In this document: positions 42,590-51,137 of the stretch, in pieces | How positions within the stretch are numbered: position 1 is the stretch's first letter | Layout of the letters: every line of letters starts with the position of its first letter | Source: Mycobacterium sp. | Lineage (GTDB): Bacteria > Actinomycetota > Actinomycetes > Mycobacteriales > Mycobacteriaceae | Length of the DNA: 62,603 nt | Direction of reading: 5' to 3' | Assembly (NCBI GenBank): GCA_025965895.1 | Contig: JAOPWC010000169.1 | Coordinates: 1-62,603, forward strand | Translations under genes and position numbers: made by a program | Notes under the pieces: generated by a model | What the model saw: the letters and a program-made list of their open reading frames with translations, nothing else | Told to the model about the DNA's origin: nothing | Database searches by the model: none

Positions 42590-43606
42590 TCAGGGCCGCA
42601 GCAGCACTTTGATGGCACGACGCTCATCCATGGCGCGGTAACCTTCGGCGACGTCGTCGAGCGGCAAAGTCATGTCGAATACCTCGCCCGGGTCGATGCG
42701 GCCGTCGCACACCAGTTGGATGAGTTCCGGCAAGAACCGCCGCACGGGCGCCGGACCGCCGAGCATGCCGACGTGTGAGTAGAACAGCTCCTGGCCGTCG
42801 AGGCTCACCCCGTGGGGGACGCCGACATACCCGACATATCCGCCCGGGCGAGTGGATCGCAATGCCTGCTGCATCGATTCCGCGGTTCCGACACACTCCA
42901 GCACGGCGTCGGCGCCGATACCGTCGGTCATGTCCTTGACCCGGGCGACGCCGTCGTCGCCACGCTCGGTGACGATGTCGGTGGCGCCGAACTTGCGGGC
43001 GAGATTCTGTCGCGGCTCGTGGCGGCTCATGGCGATCACCCGCCCGGCCCCCATCTGAGAGGCGGCGAGCACGCCGCACAACCCGACCGCGCCGTCGCCG
43101 ACAATGCAAACAGTCATGCCGTCCTGCACGTTGGCGGCATCTGCGGCGAACCAGCCGGTGCCCATGACGTCGGAAAGGGTCAGCAGGCTGGGGATCAGTT
43201 CCTGCGGGGGCTGTTCGGGCGTCGCCACCAGGGTGCCATCCGCCAGCGGAACCCGCACTGCCTCCGCCTGGCAGCCGGTCACCGGTACCCGGTGCAGACA
43301 TGATGTTTGAAATCCATTGCGACAGTTCGGACAGGTGTTGTCGGATGCGAAGAACGAGCCGATCACGAACTGGCCCGGCTTGATGGACCTGACCCCGCTG
43401 CCGACCTCCTCCACGACGCCGCAATATTCGTGCCCGAACGGCGTTGGCTCGGTGATCGGACTGATGCCGCGGTAGTACCACAGGTCAGATCCGCAGATGC
43501 ACGTGGCAGCGTTGCGCACGATCGCGTCGGTCGGCTCGATGATCTTGGGCTCCGGGAGTGTTTCCAAACGCACATCCCGGGGGCCGTAGATGACAGCTCC
43601 GCGCAT
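42590..43606 (-). CDS. Zinc-dependent alcohol dehydrogenase
   Basis: 338 aa of the medium-chain dehydrogenase family. Catalytic zinc ligands: Cys in ATCICGSDLWYY and HE in GHEYCGVV; a structural zinc loop in CPNCRNGFQTSC; NAD-binding VGDGAVGLCGVLAA. Start at the ATG at 43606 with GGAAGGAA; a start 27 nt earlier is possible. Last gene of a three-gene operon after the aldo-keto reductase (17-nt gap). Confidence 0.92.
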   Translation of the reverse strand: MRGAVIYGPRDVRLETLPEPKIIEPTDAIVRNAATCICGSDLWYYRGISPITEPTPFGHEYCGVVEEVGSGVRSIKPGQFVIGSFFASDNTCPNCRNGFQTSCLHRVPVTGCQAEAVRVPLADGTLVATPEQPPQELIPSLLTLSDVMGTGWFAADAANVQDGMTVCIVGDGAVGLCGVLAASQMGAGRVIAMSRHEPRQNLARKFGATDIVTERGDDGVARVKDMTDGIGADAVLECVGTAESMQQALRSTRPGGYVGYVGVPHGVSLDGQELFYSHVGMLGGPAPVRRFLPELIQLVCDGRIDPGEVFDMTLPLDDVAEGYRAMDERRAIKVLLRP

Positions 43607-43623
43607 GGTGAATTTCCTTCCGT

Positions 43624-44607
43624 TTAGGTCCAATTGCCCTTCAAAATCTCGGTTCGGTCGGTAGCCGGCGCAGGGCTCGGCGATAGCTCCGTAATCTGAT
43701 CGCGCAGTTCAGGACTCATCTTGACGTCGAGGGCCGCGAGCGAGTCGTCAAGCTGAGAAAGGTTGCGGGCGCCGATGATCGGCGCGGTAACGGCGGGATG
43801 CGACATCACCCACGCCACCGCAAGAGTGGCCGGTTTCACACCGATCTTCTGCGCGAACTCGGTGAAACGCTCTGCAACCACGAAGTCGGTTTCGGCGCCG
43901 TACCGGTCGGCGTATCGAGCGTTTTCGACGAGTCTTCCGCTGTCGGGACGCTTGGCTGTCCCGTACTTCCCGGTGAGCAGGCCTCCCCCGAGTGGGCTGT
44001 AGGTGATCACACCCATCCGCTCGGACTGGGCGAGCGGCAGAATCTCGACCTCCGCCTGCCGTTTGACCAGGTTGTACATCGGCTGGATCAACTCGAAGCG
44101 CGCCAGACCCTCCCGTTCACACAGTCCCAGACTCTTGGTGATCTGCCACGCGGCCCAATTGCTGACCGCAGGGTAGAGGATTTTGCCTTGCTGTTGAAGG
44201 TGCTCGAACGCGTCAACCGTCTCCTCGATCGAAGTCCGTTCGTCGAAGGCGTGGGCGAAGTAGAAGTCGATCCAGTCCGTGCCGAGACGCTTCAGGCTCG
44301 CGTCGACGGCGCGGACGATGTGGCGCCGGGACAGACCTTGGGCGTTGACATCCGGACCCGTCGGAAAGAACACCTTCGATGTGATGACCACCTCGTCACG
44401 GCATTCCGAGATCAACCCTCCGAGGATCTCCTCCGAGCGGCCCTGCCCATAGACGTCGGCGGTGTCGAAGAAGTTGAGCCCAACATCCCGGCACCTGTGG
44501 AACATCTGCGCTGACGTATGCTCGTCGGCCTCAGTGCCAAATGACATTGTCCCGAAGCACAATCGAGATACCTGTACACCCGTCGAACCTACTGTCACGT
44601 AATCCAT
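43624..44607 (-). CDS. Aldo/keto reductase
   Basis: 327 aa, (beta/alpha)8 NADPH-dependent reductase. The catalytic tetrad appears as Asp/Tyr in FFDTADVYGQG, Lys in VVITSKVFF and His in IDFYFAHAFDE. The ending is complete. Middle gene of the operon, 14 nt after the carboxymuconolactone decarboxylase-like gene. Confidence 0.92.
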   Translation of the reverse strand: MDYVTVGSTGVQVSRLCFGTMSFGTEADEHTSAQMFHRCRDVGLNFFDTADVYGQGRSEEILGGLISECRDEVVITSKVFFPTGPDVNAQGLSRRHIVRAVDASLKRLGTDWIDFYFAHAFDERTSIEETVDAFEHLQQQGKILYPAVSNWAAWQITKSLGLCEREGLARFELIQPMYNLVKRQAEVEILPLAQSERMGVITYSPLGGGLLTGKYGTAKRPDSGRLVENARYADRYGAETDFVVAERFTEFAQKIGVKPATLAVAWVMSHPAVTAPIIGARNLSQLDDSLAALDVKMSPELRDQITELSPSPAPATDRTEILKGNWT

Positions 44608-44621
44608 GAAAACTCCAACAC

Positions 44622-44945
44622 TCAGTTGTCGCGGAACACTCGCCTAGCCACCGCCATCGCCGACATAGCCTTCGGCCAGCCGGCGTAGAACGCCAAATGG
44701 GTGATCGTCTCGATGAGTTCTTGCTCGCTTGCCCCGTTCTCTTTCGCCCTGCTCAGGTGGAAGACGAGTTGCTCGGTGCTGCCGCTTGTGACCAGGCTCG
44801 CCACCGTGACCAGGCTACGGTCCTTCGGTGACAGATCAGGACGTTCCCAGACCTCCCCGAAAAGGACGTCGTCGGTGTACGAAACCAGGGCGGGCGCGAA
44901 ATCGCCGAACATCTTCGCCGCGGCTGACGGCTCTTTATCTGCCAT
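44622..44945 (-). CDS. Carboxymuconolactone decarboxylase/AhpD-like protein
   Basis: 107 aa, a single CMD domain with DRSLVTVASLVTSGSTEQL and HLAFYAGWPKAMSA. It lacks the CxxC pair of AhpD peroxidase adaptors, so it resembles the gamma-carboxymuconolactone decarboxylase branch. ATG at 44945 with GAAGGAGAGG. First gene of the operon with the aldo-keto reductase and alcohol dehydrogenase, pointing to oxidation or reduction of a carbonyl or lactone. Confidence 0.88.
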   Translation of the reverse strand: MADKEPSAAAKMFGDFAPALVSYTDDVLFGEVWERPDLSPKDRSLVTVASLVTSGSTEQLVFHLSRAKENGASEQELIETITHLAFYAGWPKAMSAMAVARRVFRDN

Positions 44946-45594
44946 CGGTCCTCTCCTTCGTTGTTGTGTGCCGGGCTATGCGGCCTGCGATCCAGGCTAG
45001 AACCGCCCCAGCGCGCCGGTACCCTCGTCGCGGCAGCCAGCTGTCCCGCCACCAACGAGGCGACGGGCGGCCGCAGTCGGCGCCTTGGGCGCGCATGTCG
45101 TGACGGGCCGATATTTGGCATGGTCGCTGTCCTTCGTCGGGCGTTCTTCGCCACCAGCTGCAGCGCGCTCGTCACGGCTTCTGCCCGGAAATGCTGGTTC
45201 GTAGCCCACGGGGCTGGTTGGCGGGGTCCATCACTGCGTTGCCGGTTTCATCAACCATGAAACTGCACACGTGAACGCGTGTACCAGGCCCTGGTTATCC
45301 GGGTAACGACATAACACCCTTAACGGCGGAGGGCGCGACCCAGCCGGGGGCGTGTGGACAGCAGGAACGGCCTTCCCGAGTTTCATGCCGGCACCCATCA
45401 CAGGATGACTCGCTGCCGGCGTGGCTGACGAGCGCCAACCGCCTCATGCCCGGACGATTAACTCGAGTCTCGGGATCCCCGGTACAGCCATAACGGTCTG
45501 CCGTCAGACAGAGCGAGTCATCCTTGGAGCTCGGCAACCAGAACCGGGCGCGGCGCCTGGGCCGCACCATCCCCGGCCTGCCGGGCAGGGCCAA
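44946..45594. other. Intergenic region with a cluster of inverted repeats
   Basis: 649 bp with no supported gene. Three inverted repeats sit side by side at 45267-45307: ACACG..CGTGT (45267-45282), the perfect ACCAGGCCCTGGT (45283-45295), and GTTATCCGGGTAAC with one mismatch (45294-45307). They could be operator sites or folded RNA. A 28-codon minus-strand ORF starts at 45259 but has no recognisable product. Confidence 0.5.
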
Positions 45595-46848
45595 TCAGAA
45601 CGGGGTTGGAATAGTTGGAAGCTTCGGTAACTGGATGACTGGTGCCTGAATATTTGTGTTCGGATCAGTCCCACCATTCCCACCGGCCGGGGACTGATTG
45701 CCATCCGCCGGGGTCTGATTACCACCTGCGGGGGTCTGATTACCACCTGCGGGGGTCTGACTGCCACCCACCGGAGCACCACCGTTGCCACCCGCCGGCG
45801 CCTGGTTACCACCCGCCGGCGCCTGGTTACCACCAACCGGAGCCTGGTTACCACCCGCCGGAGCCTGGTTACCACCCGCCGGAGCCTGATTACCACCCGC
45901 CGGAGCCTGATTACCACCCGCCGGCGCCTGATTACCACCCGCCGGCGCCTGATTGCCACCAACCGGAGCACCACCGTTAGCACCCGCCGGGGCCTGACTG
46001 CCACCAGCCGGGTCGTTCTTCTTGCCATCCGGTGGGTTCTGGCCTATTGGCCCGTGTCCCGGCGGTTGCCAAATGATGATCGGCGGAGGCGGAGGAGCCG
46101 GGGGTGCCAACGGGGCGGGGTTCGGAGCGGGCGCCAGCTGCGAACCGTTATTGGGAGCTGAGACGCCACCGCCGCTAGAAATGCTGTTACGGGCGGATCC
46201 AACGTTCGGCGGAAGGTCGCCGCCGGGCGCCGAGACGCCGCCCGGAATCCCAGCTGGAGCTTGGTTTTCGACGAGTGGAGGCGGCTGAGGAACACCATTC
46301 TGCGGTGCTGGTATCGGGGCCAGCTGCTGTTGGTTCTGCTGAGGGGACACTGGCGCAACACCGTTGGGATTCGATGGCGTCGTGCCATGGGTAGTACCGG
46401 TTAACGTGTAGGCAAGCCCACCGCCGGCGAGAACCACAGCAGCCAGGGCCACTGCGGCAAGGTACGGCGCCGGCTGGCGGTACCAAGGCATACCTGGTGG
46501 CCGATCGCTGTATGGCGCCTCGACGGAATCGCGGAAACGGACATCTGGCCGCGGATTCGGGGCGGCCTCGTAGGGCTCGCAGTAATAGGCAGCAGGCGGC
46601 TGAGGGTCGGCGGAGTCGTCGGACCACGCCAAAGCGTTGAATTGCGTTGACCAAGTTGATTTATCCGCGCGCGTCTGCTGGGACAGCGTGGGCGCAGGAT
46701 AAGTGTGCTGATCGTGCATTGAGGACTGCCGCGTTCGCGCGTTTGATTCGGAATAACCTCGGCTCGCGCGCTGCGTGTTGGCATCGGCGTAATCGTTTCT
46801 GTTGTCCGCCCGCGGCGTCATCGCACGTCCGGTTGGTGACTCCGACAT
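45595..46848 (-). CDS. Single-pass membrane protein with Pro/Gly heptapeptide repeats
   Basis: 417 aa from the ATG at 46848, which has GGAGA upstream. Residues about 1-125 are hydrophilic and likely cytosolic. A membrane segment (YLAAVALAAVVLAGGGLAYTL) follows, then an exported Pro/Gln-rich part (PLAPPAPPPPPIIIWQPPG) and about 15 copies of a seven-residue repeat, GGNQAPA and variants (GGNQTPA, GGSQAPA), ending in PKLPTIPTPF. No enzyme domain. Such surface repeats often span the cell wall or bind partners; the role here is unknown. Confidence 0.82.
   Translation of the reverse strand: MSESPTGRAMTPRADNRNDYADANTQRASRGYSESNARTRQSSMHDQHTYPAPTLSQQTRADKSTWSTQFNALAWSDDSADPQPPAAYYCEPYEAAPNPRPDVRFRDSVEAPYSDRPPGMPWYRQPAPYLAAVALAAVVLAGGGLAYTLTGTTHGTTPSNPNGVAPVSPQQNQQQLAPIPAPQNGVPQPPPLVENQAPAGIPGGVSAPGGDLPPNVGSARNSISSGGGVSAPNNGSQLAPAPNPAPLAPPAPPPPPIIIWQPPGHGPIGQNPPDGKKNDPAGGSQAPAGANGGAPVGGNQAPAGGNQAPAGGNQAPAGGNQAPAGGNQAPAGGNQAPVGGNQAPAGGNQAPAGGNGGAPVGGSQTPAGGNQTPAGGNQTPADGNQSPAGGNGGTDPNTNIQAPVIQLPKLPTIPTPF
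45677..46014 (-). repeat. 21-bp tandem repeats coding the heptapeptide array
   Basis: About fifteen copies of a 21-bp unit (plus strand, for example GGTTACCACCCGCCGGCGCC) in direct order. Neighbouring copies differ at a few third positions (GGCGCC versus GGAGCC), and two diverged blocks (GGAPVGGNQ...) recur, showing a higher-order duplication. All copies keep the frame. Confidence 0.9.
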
Positions 46849-47598
46849 GTTCGATTCTCCTAAATCGGTAAGTGCCGCCGAGCTGGCGAAACCGTTCACG
46901 AGAACCGTATGAAGCGCTGGCCATGATGATCACGAGTAGATCACTACTTGTGTTCTTTTAGGCGGCTCAGGCTGGTTCGCGTAGTCCCGTCTTCGATGCG
47001 AGCAGGCCAACCGCCGGTCTTGATGTTTTTGTCCACGTCAGGGTTATCGCTCCGTCTTCTTCTCGCAGAGCATTGATCGGAGCCAGTGGCGGGATTCGAA
47101 CCCGCGTAGACGGCTTTGCAGGCCGGTGCGGCACATCACGGCCTGTTCGGTAGTCTTCGCACGTCTCCGGAACTCCTCGCGTAGCACCAGCTCAGTACGG
47201 GCTTCCGGTCGCGTTGCGTTGACTATCGGAGGTTTGCGACTTAGCTCCGTAGCCCGCTAGTGACGGCCAACCAACGGTCAAGCACGGCAAACATCCGGGA
47301 GAGCCGCCCGTCCAGTTACATCCGGTAGTTGTTTTGTGATCCATGAGTCACTGGTCGCATTCTGCTGCAACGGCTTTCGCCGCCGCGTCGAGCATGCCCT
47401 TGGTGACCCGCTGCGCGCCGGAGACGATCGCCTGAGGTGATTTGCTTTGACCGCCCGCTCACCCACAGCCGAGAAACGTGGCACCGAGTTGGAGGCGCGA
47501 TCAGGAGCACACGGCTGGTCGAGAAGCGTTGGGACACTGGCGCAATTCCACTGCAAGCCGATTAGTCGTAGTCAACAAAAAATCTATGCGGGTTAGAG
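46849..47598. other. Gene-poor region around the tRNA-like fragment
   Basis: 750 bp between the repeat protein and the azoreductase remnant. Apart from the tRNA-Cys-like fragment at 47082-47128 I see no gene. On the minus strand a short frame ending near 47349 reads AIVSGAQRVTKGMLDAAAKA and looks like a C-terminal gene fragment, but I cannot name it. Confidence 0.5.
47082..47128 (-). tRNA. 3' part of a tRNA-Cys(GCA)-like sequence, degenerate
   Basis: On the minus strand an anticodon arm CGGC CTGCAAA GCCG (anticodon GCA), a 4-nt variable loop, a perfect T arm GCGGG TTCGAAT CCCGC, an acceptor 3' strand CACTGGC and T-CC follow in correct tRNA order. The 5' acceptor strand (needs about GCCAGTG) and a normal D arm are not found upstream, so a working tRNA is unlikely. 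Such 3' tRNA pieces mark attachment sites of integrated elements; no integrase is visible here. Confidence 0.6.
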
Positions 47599-48108
47599 AT
47601 GTCCCGCCTGCTGCATATCGATTCCTCGGTCCGGGGCGACGTCTCGGTGAGTCGTCGACAGACCGCGCGGGCCGCCGATCGGTGGCGTGCGGCGCATCCC
47701 GGCGCCACGGTGACTTACCGCGATCTCGGCACCGACCCAATACCGCACGTGGATGCCGCGACGGGGCTGGCGCGAATGGTAGCCGCGGAGCAGCGCACGC
47801 CGGCACAACATGCCTCGCTCGCGCTCAGTGCCGAACTGATCGACGAGATCAAGCAGGCCGACACGGTCCTGCTCGGCCTTCCGCTGTACAACTTCGGTCC
47901 GCCCAGCACGGTCAAGGCCTGGGTCGACCACATCATCGCCGTGGGGCTGTCCCTCGACACCGAGACCCACGCCGGCCTGCTCGGCGACACCGACTTCATC
48001 GTGCTGGCCAGCAGCGGCGGCGGTTATGGTCCGGGCACGCCGCGCGAAGGCTGGGATCATGCGCAAACCTGGCTGCCCACACGTTGTATCGCTGACCGGG
48101 CTTCGCAC
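47599..48108 (+). pseudogene. FMN-dependent NADH azoreductase, frameshifted and truncated
   Basis: The first 160 codons read as a good AzoR flavodoxin-fold protein: HIDSSVRGDVSVSRRQTARA, LPLYNFGPPSTVKAWVDHI and ASSGGGYGPGTPREGWDHAQ. After TWLP the frame breaks at about 48080: the family sequence HVVSLTGLRT continues in the next frame for 11 codons, and then the match ends and a different gene begins. The frame-1 product would end with a foreign tail at 48150. Confidence 0.8.
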
Positions 48109-48109
48109 C

Positions 48110-48205
48110 GGATCGGGTTGTCTACGTCGACCGGCGCAACAATGTCTTGAAGCTCTCACAGGGGGAGTTCGTGGCTGTCGCGCGCCTGGAGGCGGTGTTC
48201 ACCGG
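48110..48205 (+). pseudogene. Fragment of a carboxylic acid reductase (CAR) adenylation domain
   Basis: Directly after the azoreductase remnant, a third frame reads VVYVDRRNNVLKLSQGEFVA and VARLEAVF. This matches the end of the adenylation domain of Nocardia/Mycobacterium carboxylic acid reductases, around the catalytic-lysine hinge. About 30 codons are recognisable; nothing before or after fits a CAR gene. It is a fusion scar, not a gene. Confidence 0.55.
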
Positions 48206-48279
48206 CGCGCTCACCGCAACAGCCTTCGGTACTTATGTACCGCTCGATACGGTAGTAAACGCTCGACCGTCGAATTCGT

Positions 48280-48552
48280 CGTTGTCTCGGCTGCCGGGCA
48301 TACCGGGCGGCCGGAATCATGGCGGCGCTGCACCGGCGTGCCGTCGAGGGTGGTTCCTACCAGGTGAAGCTGTCACTAGCACGCAGCGCCATGTGGGTCG
48401 AGGAACTCGGCTTGCTCGACGTCGCTGCCCAGGGCGACCTGTCCGAGACCGACTCGTATCCACTCGGGGTTCCGGGCCGATCGCGGGGATGCCGGGACGA
48501 TGGTGGCGGCCCGAACGGCACCTCCGCCATACCCGGCGTTGTCTTCAGCTAG
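48280..48552 (+). pseudogene. Fragment of a family III CoA-transferase (CaiB/BaiF-like)
   Basis: The frame through 48319 reads AAGIMAALHRRAVEGGSYQV and KLSLARSAMWVEELGLLD, typical of the C-terminal half of CaiB/BaiF CoA-transferases. The N-terminal part with the catalytic Asp is missing. The frame ends at 48552, next to the stop of the opposite-strand dehydrogenase. Confidence 0.6.
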
Positions 48553-49348
48553 TCGCCGGATCTTCATCTCCGGATGCGGCGAAGACCTCACTGGCCGCAG
48601 CGCCGAAGCCCTCTGGTTCACCTGCGGCCGCGAACGTCCTGCCGACCTCGGCGAGTTCGTAGGACCACCGCCAACCCTTCTCGGCAGTCTGCTGCTGAGC
48701 CCGCACCAACGCCGCCGGAAGATGGGGTTGGCTGATTGCCCATTCCTGTGCGAGGTCGTCCTCGACGCCGAACACGGCTGCGGTACGTCGAATCGAAACC
48801 AGCAGTGCAGCGGTGGTTTTCGTCCATGCCGCGTACGTCATCTTTAGTGCCGACGCGGCAGGCGGAGCCCCGGCGAGTCCGACCACGTCAAGCGCAGAGC
48901 CCGCGAACAAGCGCGCAACTCGGCCGTCATCACCGGCAACGTAGAGCCGGGTTGCCCCCGCGGTGATCGGGGGCGGCCCTACGATACCGCCGTCGACATA
49001 GTGGGCGCCGCCGGCGCTCACAGTGCGACCAACGAGTACGGCCGTCTCGGGGCTTATCGCATTGGCGTCCACCACAATCCCCTCGAAGCCCACCAGCTGC
49101 CGAGCCAACTCGACCGCTCCATGCGGCGGACAGATCGAGAACACCACTTCGGCGTGGTCCAGCAGATCGGCCAGGTCGTCGAACCCTAGAAGACCTGCCT
49201 GCTCGGCACGCCGCAATGTCGCCTCACTCCGACCGATGCGCAGCCATCCAACGTCATGACCCGAGGCCACCAGACAGGCAGCCACGGCCGAGCCCATCGC
49301 GCCGGGATGGAGGACGGCCAGCATGCCCCGATGATCTCGTGGGCTCAC
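48545..49348 (-). CDS. 6-phosphogluconate dehydrogenase-like NAD(P)-binding protein (DUF1932 type)
   Basis: 267 aa with GTG at 49348, or 259 aa from the ATG at 49324. The N-terminus is a Rossmann dinucleotide site (AVLHPGAMGSAVAACL), followed by SICPPHGAVELA, YVDGGIVGPPP and the catalytic Lys region ASALKMTYAAWTK. The C-terminal helical domain looks like the DUF1932 type rather than classical 6PGDH. It appears complete and in frame, unlike its neighbours. The substrate is unknown, likely a beta-hydroxy acid or imine. Confidence 0.82.
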   Translation of the reverse strand: MSPRDHRGMLAVLHPGAMGSAVAACLVASGHDVGWLRIGRSEATLRRAEQAGLLGFDDLADLLDHAEVVFSICPPHGAVELARQLVGFEGIVVDANAISPETAVLVGRTVSAGGAHYVDGGIVGPPPITAGATRLYVAGDDGRVARLFAGSALDVVGLAGAPPAASALKMTYAAWTKTTAALLVSIRRTAAVFGVEDDLAQEWAISQPHLPAALVRAQQQTAEKGWRWSYELAEVGRTFAAAGEPEGFGAAASEVFAASGDEDPATS

Positions 49349-49843
49349 AGTGTTGTCTACCCGTCACGGGGTCCAGCCTCCGCCTCTCGCCTTGGACTGC
49401 TGCGGCGACTCAGGGTCAAGGGGCCGGCAGATTAGAGCAGCTCATCATTTGCAGTCGTGACTGAGAATTTGCAGTCAGGACTGGGACCCTACATCGGCCT
49501 CGGGCACGGGTTTCACCTCGAGGATAACCAGAAAGTGCCGTTGACCTGCAAGAACGACGGAGTCGCCAGCTTCTCTGGCTCGGTGTCCCTGTCCAAACAG
49601 GAGCCGACTCGCAGGCCGGCCTGTTTGTACTGGCCAACACACCTGACGCCTGCACCCTGCAACTGGCGAAGGCGGCGCGAAGTCTGGTCAGCGAACAGCA
49701 CCCTGAGCGCACGATCCGCTGGTCGAGCCCAACCTGCGACGACAGGCTCGCCGCCGCCCCGGCTGGGCCGCCGTGCACCGCAGCGCCGCGAAATCGGCTA
49801 CACCTCTAGGCAACGACTCAGCGGAGGCACCGTTGGGGAGCGC
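49349..49843. other. Region without a recognisable gene
   Basis: 495 bp. On the plus strand GLGPYIGLGHGFHLEDNQKV (from 49484) and then, in another frame, QAGLFVLANTPDACTLQLAK (from about 49611) look protein-like and could be two pieces of one decayed gene; I cannot identify it. A short direct repeat, TTTGCAGTC, occurs at 49448 and 49469. Confidence 0.35.
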
Positions 49844-50140
49844 TCACCACCCCGGTATCCAACCACACCACGGGCAGGGCGGACCCCAGCCGTCACGGTC
49901 TCCCCAGCCCCCGCCGCGCCAATCTCCTCCGCGGTCTCCCCAACCTCCGCGGCCTCCATCTCCACGGCCTCCGTGGCCCCAATCTCCACCGCCTCCGTGG
50001 TCGTCTTGCTGCCACAGTGTCCCCGCGCTGTCAGGCGAAGATGGCACGGCGTTCGCCACCCCCGCGCCCAGTCCAAGCGCCGTGAAGCCCAGCGCGGCAG
50101 CGATTGTGCCTTCGGCCACGATTGTCTTCAAATTCATCAT
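49844..50140 (-). CDS. Small secreted Gly/Trp/Asp-rich protein
   Basis: 98 aa from the ATG at 50140, with GAGGGG upstream. A clean signal peptide (MMNLKTIVAEGTIAAALGF then TALGLGAGVANA) is followed by a mature part of about 60 residues built from Gly, Asp, Trp and Arg (GGDWRGGGWGDRDGWG) and ending PCPWCGWIPGW. The CPWC motif could form a disulfide or bind metal. Mycobacteria often carry such small exported Gly-rich proteins; the function is unknown. Confidence 0.7.
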   Translation of the reverse strand: MMNLKTIVAEGTIAAALGFTALGLGAGVANAVPSSPDSAGTLWQQDDHGGGGDWGHGGRGDGGRGGWGDRGGDWRGGGWGDRDGWGPPCPWCGWIPGW

Positions 50141-50745
50141 GCAACCCCTCTTGTCCAACTCTTTTGCTCTTCGTGCTTGTGACACTCACTCCGAACCGTT
50201 CGACTGATCCGAAGCCGTTTGGGGCACTGCAATGGGGGCCAGGCCCAGGTCAGGCACCTGTCTGATGCCATGCCATTACGGCGGAGAGGTTTTCATCTCG
50301 CTGTAACTGGCCTCTATGCGCTATGCATATATGCACTATACATTCTGGGCGGCAGGGTCACCACAGGTAGCCTTATTTTTCCTGGCCGCCGTCGCGAGTT
50401 ATCCGGCTCGAGAGTCGTTGTCTTGAAGCAGGTTCAGCAACGTATCGCCATTAGCGTCGGGCAAGAGGGCCGGACCTCCCACCGGGCCACCTCCGCACCC
50501 CGCCAGACAGCGCGAGCACGCAGGTGCTGGTCCTCCCCTACTGATGTGGAGGTGACCCGCGTGCTGGTGATGACGGCCCAGCGGGAGGCCTCCGCGGTGA
50601 CCACGATCGCCGCGCACAGCAACACCCGTCAGGGACCGAAAGCGATCAAGGCTGGCACGCGCACGCTGTACCGGCGCAACGATCTCGATGTACCCGGCAG
50701 TCAGGTTGGTGACAGTCGGCTGGTCGGGGGGTTGACTTCCGATGG
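50141..50745. other. Region without a recognisable gene
   Basis: 605 bp upstream of the secreted protein gene. Reading frames in it have no recognisable motif. A stretch on the minus strand (about 50400-50640) changes frame often, consistent with decayed coding DNA. The first part, to about 50340, is AT-richer than its surroundings and could hold the promoter of the secreted protein. Confidence 0.35.
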
Positions 50746-50880
50746 CTAGACAGAGAGGGCAACGACAACCGCGTCGCGACCCGTGATGCGTAACGATGTG
50801 AGTGGAGTGGCGAGGGAAACATCTTCCGCGAGGGCCCCGGGGTCGTGTCCCAACAGCGCGGTGATCAGCCGGTCGGACAT
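50746..50880 (-). pseudogene. Possible N-terminal fragment of an NTF2/SnoaL-like protein
   Basis: 44 codons, SDRLITALLGHDPGALAEDV and then ITGRDAVVVALSV, resemble the first helices of SnoaL/NTF2-fold proteins, which are normally about 130 aa. It stops at a TAG and no continuation is convincing in other frames. The call is tentative. Confidence 0.3.
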
Positions 50881-51137
50881 TGCGTTCCGCTGAGGTCGCA
50901 CCGGAGCATCCCGCGCGTCTGACCACACGAGCATCGGCGTGCAGCCTTCGGGACGGAGCAAGGCGCGCTCGAACCCCGGGTGTACGCCTCGGCAACTCTC
51001 GTGTAGCGATTGGCGATACACATGTTGACATACATCGACATACGCTCGTAGCACTCGACTCTCATTGTTGCTCAGAATATTTCGTCCTCAGTGTTGTCCA
51101 GCAGACGCCTGTGCGGCCGACTCGCAAAGCTTGGCGC

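Noticed and set aside
45642..45980. Plus-strand ORF with repeated YHPPEPG/DYHP units
   Set aside because: Only the antisense of the heptapeptide repeats, without a start signal.
47160..47280. Possible second tRNA next to the tRNA-Cys-like fragment
   Set aside because: Some stem-like pieces, but no T arm or acceptor pairing.
49773..50207. Pro-rich plus-strand ORF of 144 aa
   Set aside because: Reverse complement of the Gly/Asp-rich secreted protein gene; Pro-rich by consequence.
50399..51031. 210-aa minus-strand ORF
   Set aside because: No conserved motif, mixed composition; perhaps decayed coding DNA, but not a supported gene.
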